Source of the DNA: Pohlia nutans
Lineage: Eukaryota > Streptophyta > Bryopsida > Bryales > Mniaceae
Assembly: GCA_022496805.1 (NCBI GenBank)
Contig: CM040101.1
Coordinates: 188,501-252,500, forward strand
Length of the DNA stretch: 64,000 nucleotides
Direction: 5' to 3'
The position numbers and the translations under genes were made by a program. Under the pieces are notes generated by a model that saw nothing but the letters and a program-made list of their open reading frames with translations, was not told where the DNA came from and did not search any database. This document shows positions 35,263 to 45,087 of the stretch, piece after piece. Position 1 is the stretch's first letter. Every line of letters starts with the position of its first letter.

Positions 35263-35976
35263 CCATAGCCACGGTCGCTCGACTCGACGGGTCGACCATT
35301 TTAGTACACCCGACTGGCCAAACCACCGACCAGCCGTCCTCTTTATGGAATCCAACCTCTGTAGGCGTAGCAACTATCGCCCGACTCGACTGGTCGACTG
35401 AACCAGTCAACTCGATTGGTCAAAACCTAGACCAGTTGTTATATTACTGGATGCCGCCCTCGGTAGCCGTTGCCACCGCCCGTCGACCCGACCGGTCGAC
35501 TCAATTGGTCAACCTGACCGGTCCACTCAATTGGTCAACCCGACCGGTCAAACCCTAGCCCAGCCGCCATATTTATGGGCGCCGACTTCATCTATCACAT
35601 CAATTTTGAAAACTGGACTTACAAAGCAAGTATTTAGCACTATGGCCGCTCCCATTCTCTCCCCTCTTGTTTCTTCACCCCTTCTCTCCCCTCTTGCATC
35701 TCCACCCTTCTCATTCGCGCCTTCTCCGCCTGACCGCCATGCCGCAGCCATAGCTCTTTGCATTCTTAGAGAGCGCTTTCGAGAGCCAAGAGTAGAGGAA
35801 CAGCATAGATTAGGGAAAAGGAGTTCTAGTCCGACTCGGCAGGCGATAGACGAGAGTAGGAAAGTTAGCAAACGACCACGCACATCACCACCGCCACCGA
35901 CAGCACGCGAGGAGGGTTCGAGGAGAGCGCCGCAGTTTCCTTGTCTCTTGTGTACAGGTTCTCACCCGACCGACAG
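35263..35976 (+). other. Non-coding segment with imperfect repeats between integrase and the extra ORF
   Basis: 35260-35560 holds about three imperfect copies of an 80-100 bp unit (core CCGACTCGACTGGTCGAC, then AGCCGTC/AGTTGTT...TTATGG). An open frame from ATG 35642 to 36083 is Pro/Ser-rich with a basic stretch and has no family motif; it may be a leader or part of an alternative product. Confidence 0.45.
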
Positions 35977-38541
35977 ATGGCTCGAACGAAGTCGACCGAA
36001 CGCGGCGAACGTCGCACCTGGTCGGCACCCCCGTCGTACGAGCAGATTCCAATTCGCACGAAGCAAGGGCTGTACAAAACCCTAGCTTTTCAGACGATGC
36101 GGCCGGTGCGGGAGTAGCGAGAGCACGCGAAGAATAACCCTGACGAGGCGCAATTCATCAAGTCGATAGGAGTGGAGGAGTTTGTAGCGCTCGACTGGGA
36201 TAACAACAAACGCGCACCACGCATGGCGCTGATCGAGGAGTTCGTCAACGCCGCCGTAATTGACTCCACGAACGACAGAATCGAGGCCCGAGTGCGCCAC
36301 CAGCTGGTTACCATCGACTTGACCTTAGTCAACCGCGTGTTGAAACTCCCATTCGGCATCACAACGGAACCACTCCCGACTGACGAGTACCCACCCGGTC
36401 GACTGGAGGAGTATACAGCCGCGGGGAAAACCGCCGAAGGTTTTAGCATTTGCAAGTACGAACCGCACCAACAGCCCCGACTCACAACGTTCATTCAAGG
36501 CCTAGGATTCAAACGGAAGACGTCCTACATCAGCAAAGAGAGCTTCGACGTTCTATGCAGAGTCGAGACCCTCTTCGACCGGGGACTCCAATGGAACTAG
36601 GCGCAATGGAAGTTCAACTCCATCTGCATTGACATCAAGACGATGCAGAACAAGGTGACAACAATTTGCCTTTCAGCCGAGGTACTCAATTTACTCCTCG
36701 ACTCTTACTATCCTAACACAGAACCAGGGTACGAGCACGTCACAGTCGCTCAGCAGAACATAGACGACCGACGACACCAGACGGAGAATTCCGAAAACAA
36801 CTTCCGCGGCCCCGACTACATACTCGAACATGGCGGACTTGGAGCCGACCAAAGATCGAAGGAACCGATCTCGCCGGCTCGACCGGTCGACCAGGGAGGT
36901 ACCTCGACTGACTAGCCCTCGGGACCGCAGCACACCTCCAGCACGACAACTCCGGCTGTCGACCCCTTACCAACTCTGACTGTCGACCCCTCGATTCCAA
37001 AAACCATGACTCGACGAGAAACACGCTCAGCAACCCGTAAGCGTGATCGAAATCCGACACCACCACTGCCCCGCACGCGTGGTCGCCTCGTCAAATTGAG
37101 GAACCTGCATTTACCTCACGACGGGTCGACCCCATCGGTCGACCTAACCACTTCCGTCAATGATGGCGGGTCGACCCCATCAAAGGCATCGACTCCTGGT
37201 GGAGTCCCCCTTCCAGCCACGTCCCCACCCTCATTCGGAGACTTCGAGCCGGTCAACTTGGAAGCAGCCTACGACCCGGCGCCGTTCATGGAATTTCGCG
37301 AGCCACCGCCCGTTTCGCCATAGCACCACCTGCAGACTTCGCCAGTGGTCCATCGACCACCCCCCGACTCGCCACAGACACGAGCTCAGACCTTATCCAC
37401 GTCTTGGCGCCAGCAGATCACAGATTTACGAGGGACAGTCACCCGGCTCAAAGACGACGGCACCAAAGTCGACAGTCTTTTACTAGAGACTATTCGATCG
37501 AAGGCAGCCCTCCAGACCGAGCTCGACCACGCCCAATTGGAACGCAATCGATTTGCCAGCGACTGCACTGTTTTCCGACAGCAGATTGACACCCTCAATG
37601 GCACCATCGAGGGCAAGAATACCGAGCTGACGGAAATGCGCGCCACACTCGCCAGCACCAAGCAGGAGAAAGACCAGCTGGAATACGCCATGGCCAAGCT
37701 GACGGTCGACCTGAAAGCCAGTCGCCAACAGACAGAGGCTCAGCACAGTCAGTATGTGGTAACCCGCAACAGGCTCGACACTGCAATAGCTGAGGCAGGA
37801 ACGGCCAAGCTTAGACTCCACACACCTGAGCAACGGGTAGTCGACTCCAACGCTCGACTCGACCACTTGCTGAAGGAAAACGAGGAGCGTGCTCAACAAT
37901 CCATGGCACGAGACCTCTCCCTCCAAAAACTTTGAGTGCGCAAGTATCGCCTCCGCGTCAGGGCACGCAACAGGATTGCGATTCTTCTCCACACCCTCCA
38001 GACCGACCGCTCCCAACTCAACATGTATCGCAGGCAGCTCGACCAACTTCAACTGAACAACCCCGACTTGGAAATCCCACCTGTCGACGAAGAAGAAGAA
38101 GAAAGTTTGGACGGGCGGGAACCCGACCGATCACTCTGGGAGAACCAGTCGACTGACAAAGATGATGTGGTCACGACCGACGTCAAACTCAGTGAAGACG
38201 ACTCCACGGACGACAGCGAGTCGACCAACGGAGACGAAGACAGAGACCAGCAGTAGGACAACCAGCAGGCACCGCCGGACAAGCCGCACGCCCCCGACGA
38301 GAAGCACCAACCACCAGAGGAGCAGCAGCCACCCAACGAGGAGAAGCAACAACTTCCACCAGAGCAACAGTCGGAAGAACGCCACTCTACACCCGACCAA
38401 CTGAGGGCAGCAGCGATAGAAGCGGCAGTTGATCGGTTGGTCGACCACATATTTGACCCTCCCACACATTATCTTCACCACAACTGTCCTTCTCCATGGA
38501 TTTTTCAGGTCTACTTTCAGCAGTCACCTCCCCACACATGA
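35977..38541 (+). pseudogene. Extra ORF behind integrase: coiled-coil protein, one frame with six stops
   Basis: From ATG 35977 one frame runs 854 codons to TGA 38539, broken only by 36115 TAG, 36598 TAG, 36913 TAG, 37321 TAG, 37933 TGA and 38254 TAG. The N-terminus begins MARTKSTERG. Residues about 55-200 (DWDNNKRAPRMALIEEFVNA, VNRVLKLPFG) recall the 'putative plant transposon protein' segment of some Athila/Tat-type elements. 37345-37935 is a long heptad-rich coiled coil (LKDDGTKVDSLLLETIRSKA ... LLKENEERAQQS). The C-terminus is strongly acidic then Gln/Pro-rich. Function unknown. Both the distance from the LTR and the shared decay show it belongs to the element. Confidence 0.65.
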
Positions 38542-38698
38542 CCCCCAGACTTTCAAGACATCAATCGGACGAGTTGACCGTCGTGACTGTTGACTACTCG
38601 CAGGAGCCTCACCGGCGGGTAATTTTGTCACTCCTCGTGACTCTCTTCCTTAGTCGCCTACCGTAGTAGACTAAAGTCCACAGGAGTGTACTTAGCTC

Positions 38699-38711
38699 AG
38701 AGGGAGGGCAA
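38699..38711 (+). promoter_or_regulatory. Polypurine tract
   Basis: AGAGGGAGGGCAA directly before the TG of the 3' LTR; primer for plus-strand synthesis in LTR elements. Confidence 0.75.
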
Positions 38712-39254
38712 TGTTAACTGAATATTTGCTGATATTCCCTTAGGCTAAGAGTAGGCTAGTCTATACCCGGCAGGAATAGACCCTGCAGGCGATACCCAGT
38801 AGTACAGGCTGGTACAGGCTGGTCGACCCGACTGACCCGGTCGACCAGATCTGACACTGCTGTCAGATCAGCCTCCTATATGTACTTCCCCTCTCTTTGA
38901 GAGGGTTGTGGCTATACATTTTGTACATCTTCTTCACTGGCAGCCTCAGTTATACTTCCTTCTTGTCTTAAACCTCCGTGTATGCACTAGTATGCCAGAC
39001 TACTGTGGTAGAAGTATTGTTTCTTGCTCTTGTATTGCTCTTTGTGTTTGAATCTTAGCTAGTTGCAGTAGTCTGTGACTTATGCAGGAGTCGACTTGTA
39101 GGTTTACTGGTGTTATTCCTAGTGGACAGTGTATTCTTCTTCTTTGAAACCCTCTTACTACTCTCAATCTCCACTTACTAGTCTAACTCCAAGTGTTATT
39201 GTGAGAAGTAGTCTCATTAGTTTAAGGTCGGTTCTTAGAAAAACCCCCTTAACA
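38712..39254 (+). repeat. 3' LTR of the gypsy element
   Basis: Begins TGTTAACTG and ends CTTAACA, with intact TGTTAA/TTAACA inverted tips. It has a small internal duplication (CAGGCTGGTACAGGCTGGT) absent from the 5' copy. Confidence 0.9.
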
Positions 39255-40221
39255 GTTAACTTTAAAGCAATTGTCCTACTTTGTCCTATCCAAGAGTGAG
39301 ACCCCGGGGGAAGGGGGTTTAGAGTCGGGGAGTTCACACAATGGCCAAAGGTCGAGAGTCTGCAAAAAGTCAAAAATTGGCCTCTTGGACTTCACACTAA
39401 AGGCCAAGGTCCAAAGTCTAAAGGGTGTTGTTCTCTACAATAAGTACATGTTTTGGCGTCAATGTGACATTCTCTTGAGGAAGAATTGGGTCGGTCGCAA
39501 ATAGAAACCCAATTCTCCTTTGAGAAGCCGTCAATTGTTTTATATTTCACTATATCTTTTCAACCCAAGACTTTGGACTCTCGGTATGATATGGGTTTGG
39601 ACTTTGATGACCTCTTCCATAGTGTGAACCAACCCTAACTCTCATTGTCTTTTAGGTCATAGATGTAATCCTTTAATCCCTAAAAGCGACCCAAGGGGTA
39701 TTGGACAAAACATAGATGTGTTATAATATGTACCTTCTATATGCTTGATGAAGGTTGGTTCAATAGACAAAATGTAGAGTATCATCTTTACAATTTATCT
39801 ATACACTCAAAACTTCCAAAATAACTTTAGATCATTTTTTAATGAATTTAAAAGCATTAACTTTTGGAAATTTGTATAAATTATAATTTTCAATTTTAGA
39901 GTTCAAAATTTAGTATGATTTGTTAAAGTTGGGCTATCTATTGTAAACTTCAAAAAAGCAAAAGAAATGATGGAGGGATCATTGTCACTTTCCCCAAATA
40001 GCAAATTTTATAACACTAAGACAATGTTAAGGTGATATACTTTGAAAAATACTCCCGAGTGGAGTTTAACTCGGATTTCCATAATTCAAATCGGGTTGGA
40101 AAGTAGACTTGATGTAGTATTTTAAAATATTTTTTGGTTTTTCAAAAAAAATAAAAATTGTTCCGAGCAGCCCGTTAGATTCGGGAAGCGACCAAAAAAT
40201 GGTTGTTTGAGCGCTTAGGGG
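39255..40221. other. AT-rich spacer, no gene seen
   Basis: Contains CTTAGGGG/TTAA at 40214-40225, which looks like the right end of another piggyBac-like element whose left end I could not find. Otherwise nothing recognised. Confidence 0.4.
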
Positions 40222-40797
40222 TTAACCCCTAACCGCCCAACCATGCATATTTTGCATGATGTACGGATTTGAAGTCCATTTTCTCATCCATCATGCACTT
40301 TTTGCAGTGTGGATTTTTAATTGAAACTTTTATAGGAAGTTAGCTCCGTGCATGTGTGATCCGATTAGAAAGGGGATGATTTGTGAAATTTTTATGCCTC
40401 ATTACATGTTGTAGTGTTCCACCCAAAATTTCAAAGATTTTATTCTAAAAGTGCTTTTGAAAAAGTCAACTACTAAAATTAAGCAACCAAAAAATCTCCA
40501 CAAATCACTACACTTAGAGTATTACATTTCAACCCATCACAACAAATTTCATTATTAGATTGTCAATATCTTATTCGTAATCAAATTACAAAAGAGTGTT
40601 AAATTTTAAGTTTGAAATTGAATACACAAATATTGGTGATAGCAATCGCAAATCTAATCATATGGATAGAATCTAAAGTGCATAATGTACAACTTTTATT
40701 CATTCATCAACTTGAAAATATCCCTCTTAGTTACATTTTATAATGCATCTTTGGAAAACTGCCAAATCTAAAAAACGTGAGAACCTTTAGGGGTTAA
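40222..40797. mobile_element. piggyBac-like MITE (TTAA sites), second example
   Basis: TTAA at 40222-40225 and 40794-40797, with inner ends CCCCTAACCG and CCTTTAGGGG (inverted for about 7 bp, then diverged). 568-bp AT-rich, non-coding interior. Weaker than the copy at 12867. Confidence 0.45.
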
Positions 40798-41044
40798 TGC
40801 CTAAGGCATTGTTCCAAATGATGTTTACTGGGGTTTTTTTATCTTTCAAATGATGTTGACAAAAAAATACAGAAAACTAATAATATTTTCAATTGTACCA
40901 ATTCAATACCAACCCATGTGTGTGCAGTGTGCAAAAATAATAGAGGAATTCAAGAGTGTATGGCTAAGATTATAACATTGATTCGAACTGTATTCTTTGT
41001 TTTTGAAAATGAGGTTTTTAGGGTGCTTTGTTTTTGTCATCAAT

Positions 41045-41240
41045 AATAGAATGAAGAGAAGGTATGCAGGTTAGACGGAATTCCCTCAAGCCGAGGGCGG
41101 GGGCCTTCAGTTAGGGTTTTCGGTAGTGCTTGGTTCTTCTTCGCCGGCTGTGAGCCACCTGGTTCTTGTGATGTTCGTTTTGTGCAATGAATTGTTCGTC
41201 ATTTGTTTCAAAAAAAAAAAAAACAATAGAATGAAGAGAA
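41045..41240 (+). mobile_element. A-tailed retroposed insertion with 16-bp target duplication
   Basis: AATAGAATGAAGAGAA occurs at 41045-41060 and again at 41225-41240. The insert 41061-41224 ends in a run of 13 A plus C. Perfect 16-bp duplication and A-tail show LINE-type retroposition. The insert (contains GAATTCCCTCAAGCCGAGGG) has no clear pol III boxes, so it may be a SINE, a 5'-truncated LINE end or an mRNA 3' end. Confidence 0.85.
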
Positions 41241-42016
41241 TTTTTTCATAAAGTGTGAAATTATAGATTAGTTAAATCTAAGCTATAATCGAATCTAAAA
41301 TTGATATCCATTTCCTCCAATGTTTCAAAATGTAATATTAAATATTAGCAATTGTATATCCAATAAAAGGTATATCCAATTGTACTACTATAAACTATAA
41401 TTGTATTACTATAAGTTAACATTTTTATACACATCACCTTATCAATGTACCAATTTTTTTTTGTGGAACTTCTCTATAAGATGTCAAAGTTGAAGCCCAA
41501 ATTTATGCACTTACATAACATGGGTATCTAACAAATTATTATGAAAGGAATTGATGTCTTAAGTAGAATCTAATGACTTTGACAAGAGAATAGACCATTT
41601 TTAAACAATAGAAAGCGCCAATTTGGAAATGCAGTGAGTGGGAAACAAACTACAACAAGTGCCGCTCAGAGGTCAGTGAGCCATTGAAAGTTGGCAGACA
41701 ATTGCGGCTATAACTTCCTCAACTTCCTCAATACGGGTTAGAATTATAAAATCCACGCTTTGAATACATGAGTACTTGATATAAATCAGATGAATTCATG
41801 TAAGTAGCTACGCTACGAGGAGCTCTGACCGGAATAGAATAGGTGAAGGAAGAGAATGGTAAAGGACAAAAATGGTGAAGGACAAAAATGCTTTTTCAGT
41901 GGAATCATGGACATAATATATTTGCTACAATGGTATCTAGCGCAAAAAAAGAATGTCCCTACAATGCCTCTTCATAACATTCAGTAGCCTCTCACTACAA
42001 CCTTCCCCCAACAAAA
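41241..42016. other. AT-rich spacer, no gene seen
   Basis: Nothing recognised apart from simple A/T-rich sequence and a short AAAATGGTGAAGGACA duplication near 41860-41890. Confidence 0.4.
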
Positions 42017-42078
42017 TGATGTGGAATATCCCACATCATTTCATCCCCCAATGAAATGATGTGGGATATTCCACATCA
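42017..42078. repeat. Perfect inverted repeat, 28-bp arms, 6-nt loop
   Basis: 42017-42044 (TGATGTGGAATATCCCACAT...) pairs without mismatch with 42051-42078; loop CCCCCA. Each arm also contains its own short palindrome. It lies 0.7 kb past the stop of the Deltex gene; too far for an obvious terminator. Confidence 0.85.
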
Positions 42079-42784
42079 CATTGATAGCTATGGGGGCAGG
42101 TGGCATTAAGCAAGAGCAATCAACCATGATGAATAGTAATCAAAAGCACTCACTGAATCACAATTCAACATTGTTTTGTAATTGTTTATTTGATTCATAT
42201 ATAATTGTTTACAAATTACTCCATATATAAAGGCGGATGAAACTAAAAGACACCCTCTTGGAAGGCTACTGAATGTTATGTTCCCTACGGTCAGAGCCAA
42301 CAAACTAACAATGTCGATGGTCGAGGATATTCTCAATGATTGCTTAATCAGGATACAAGCCATATTTTTTGTGGCAGCTGTTGCTGTTGCACAAAATAAA
42401 ATATACATCGGTGTTATCAACAGCGTCTTCCTATGCGCAGTAAACTGGATAATGCAGTAACTGGAACTTTTGGAGTAAGCAAAACTGAGTTATCTTTCTT
42501 CTATTGTGCAGGTGATCCATTCCCACACTGCTGGTCAGACTTGTACAGAAGACCCTCCGCCCCAAAACGAACGTATGCAATCAAATTGCATATTCAAAAA
42601 CTCCGCAAAAATACTTTTCTACATATACATTTTAATACTAGTCTCAAGTACAAAATCGCCAAATACACTATCAACAGTAAAACTAAGCTCTGTATTTACA
42701 AATTGCATGTACACTTTACACCGTGCAAAAGCATTCATTAGCGTCTTCTCGCATGCAACCTTCATGTTGATTCGAGCATACATT

Positions 42785-45087
42785 TCACCTCACGCCCTTC
42801 TCAGCAAGTTCCGCCTTGACTCGAGCAAAATATGTAGGGTCAGGCTGCGAGGACAAAACAAATTAGCCTTAAAGAGCCCTCTTCCAAGCATACCATCATA
42901 GATTCCAACAGAAAAATTGGGCTTACCGCTGTGTGCAAAATTGATGATTTAATGCAACTAGAAGCAACAATACAAGGAAACAACTTCAGCTTATACGAAT
43001 AGAAGTTTTAGAATACTCACATAACCAAAGTTACTTGGTCCTCCCCAAGTACTCGTCTTGTGATGCACCCCTGACCATCTGTAGCAAAATCACAAAACAA
43101 GCCGAAGTACACTGAATCAGATACATGTAAGTAAGAAAGAAACACTGGAGATAATGATGGAAAGGGATTTTGAATCTGCCAAGAGAATCTTAGATCAGCA
43201 CCGATTTCCTGGACCGTTGTTTTCAACGAACCTATCCAATGCATGTTTCTCAAGATGCGAAATCCTCACGACTGAGTACAATACTTAATCATGTTAACGT
43301 CAAGTTCCTCTCTGGCACCATTATGGCCAATTTTCGACACACAATAAACTTCAAAAATAGAGGCGGTGAAAAAACACTTACGTGACAACATCCCTTTGTC
43401 CTGTGGTGATTGAGGTACCCACGCTGAACAGCAACCTACGATCCCAGGCTGTCTTCAAAAGGCTGAGCACATCTTCCCCTTCTTTGGTAGAAGGCAGGTA
43501 CGCAACCCGCCTCGTGCCCGTATAGCGATGTCCTGGACATGGATGCTCAGGACCCTGCCACACAAACCTCTTAGAACACTAAAATGATACAACCCGAATT
43601 CAGTGCTGTCACCACCTACTGAGATAGTGGATCGAGGTATCATACTCACGTACTGATATAATGAAACCATAAAGTTAAGACGAAAAAATTGTGAAAAAAA
43701 GGAGTAGAAAACTCACTTGTATTCCGCTTGGAAAGTTGTATTGTATTTGGATGATATCGACGTCAGGGAATCCTTCAAGACCACTTCCAAACCCAGCACT
43801 ACCTACAGGAATAATGCGCACGCTCATTGTTCCGTTTGGTTGAATTCCAGTGATGACGCCGTACGCCATCGTACACACTGGGCAGGTAGGCCGAGTCTCA
43901 AACCACCGCATAATACATTCCTTGCAGAAGACGTGTCGACATTTGGCCAACATCACCGCGTTCTTCTCCCGTAAATTCATCACACAAATGGGGCAGTCAT
44001 TGTCATCTGAGCTCTCTACATAGGGCTGTAGATCAGCCGCATTATAAGACAAAGAAACCGCCCCAGTTGGGACCGACGGGGCTGGTACAGATACCATATG
44101 AGGAGAGGCATGAGGGGCACTCGGTGAAGCAGCCGGGGGCCCAACCGGAGCTGCTGCAACTGCTGAGGCGCCTGCTCCTGTTCCTGTTCCGGGAGAGACT
44201 AGCCGCCTTCGAACTTTGCGGGAGAAATGTGAAAAGAGATTCTTTTGTACTGCGTCCGCCTCAAACTCCACAGTGTACTTCCGATGGTGTATACGGATGG
44301 AAACTCCGGCCGGCGCAGAGGCCTGGAAATACGCATTCGAACTGCCATGACACTGGCCCCACGAACTCTCGATCTGAGAAGTAACCGATAAATCGTAAGA
44401 ATGCCATCGCTGCGATTCGTCCTCCCACCACTGCCACTCTACGGTCCCTGATTGCGGATCCACATTCCTCCTCACGGGCCTTGAGCGTCCAGAACTCCAA
44501 TTTTTCTATCACACGAACCAAGCTCAACGATCAGCTGATCGCACAATGATGTTATAGAACTTGCACACAGTTCCCAAACCATCAGAGCCGGGAGAGAGGG
44601 AAAAAAAAGGACACACATAAAATTTGATACGGAAAACCAAAATTCCTACCGCCGTATACAATATAAATTTTAATGGTAATAAAGAACAAAAAACCAAATT
44701 AGACGAGAAAGAGAGAAACTACGATGGTGTCCGCTCATTAGCAAAACAATATCTAAGAGGTGAGACGGAGCACTGTCGCGGCGACCTAAAAAACACGTAG
44801 ATGATAGAAACACGAAAAGCCGGAATGAGACAACGATGGGATCGAGAAGAAAGCCGAAGAAAGAAAGAGAGCAGAGCAGAGCAGAGCAAGGGGGCATACT
44901 GTACCTGGCAAGGAGACTGCGATTGGAAGGTAATGGAGTGAGAAGGGGCAGAGGAAGAGGCAATGCACAAATCGAGAGACGGGCGGTGCGCCTGGAAGGA
45001 GGCTTCAATCGCGTGGGAAAGGGCGGGGTAAAAGGGTTTCCAGAGCAGAGCATCGGTCATCCACTCCCACACAAACGCCAACGCCAT
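42785..45087 (-). CDS. DTX: Deltex-family E3 ubiquitin ligase: WWE-WWE-RING-DTC
   Basis: Five exons (45087-44905, 44505-43717, 43554-43382, 43078-43021, 42844-42785) join in frame to 420 codons plus stop; all introns are GT-AG. ATG context AACATGG is good for plants. Domains: WWE 1 (about residues 5-75; [24 protein letters not shown], then GRSRPVRRN after the first splice); WWE 2 (about 82-162; [43 protein letters not shown]); a Pro/Ala/Ser linker; RING-HC at 232-272 (C-x2-C-x14-C-x-H-x2-C-x2-C-x10-C-x2-C, starting CPICVMNL); Deltex C-terminal domain to the end ([71 protein letters not shown]). In animals this architecture is Deltex (Notch regulation, ubiquitylation coupled to ADP-ribose). 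Nothing looks broken. Substrates in a plant are unknown. Confidence 0.9.

Larger units (their letters stand above)
28109..39254 (+). mobile_element. Ty3/gypsy LTR retrotransposon, complete but decayed (about 11.1 kb)
   Basis: 5' LTR 28109-28643 and 3' LTR 38712-39254, then a primer-binding-like site, gag, protease, reverse transcriptase, RNase H, integrase in Ty3/gypsy order, a further long ORF behind the integrase, and a polypurine tract. LTRs differ every 20-30 bases, so the insertion is old. Flanking pentamers (GGAGT and GTTAA) do not match, so no target duplication remains; the Tc1 remnant on the left has no continuation on the right, implying deletion or recombination. Integrase ends with a GPY/F-type module (KWFGPYQV) and no chromodomain. 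The RT motif LDDFSVYS is closer to the Athila/Tat side than to chromoviruses; clade is uncertain. The whole element is rich in GTCGAC. Confidence 0.92.
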
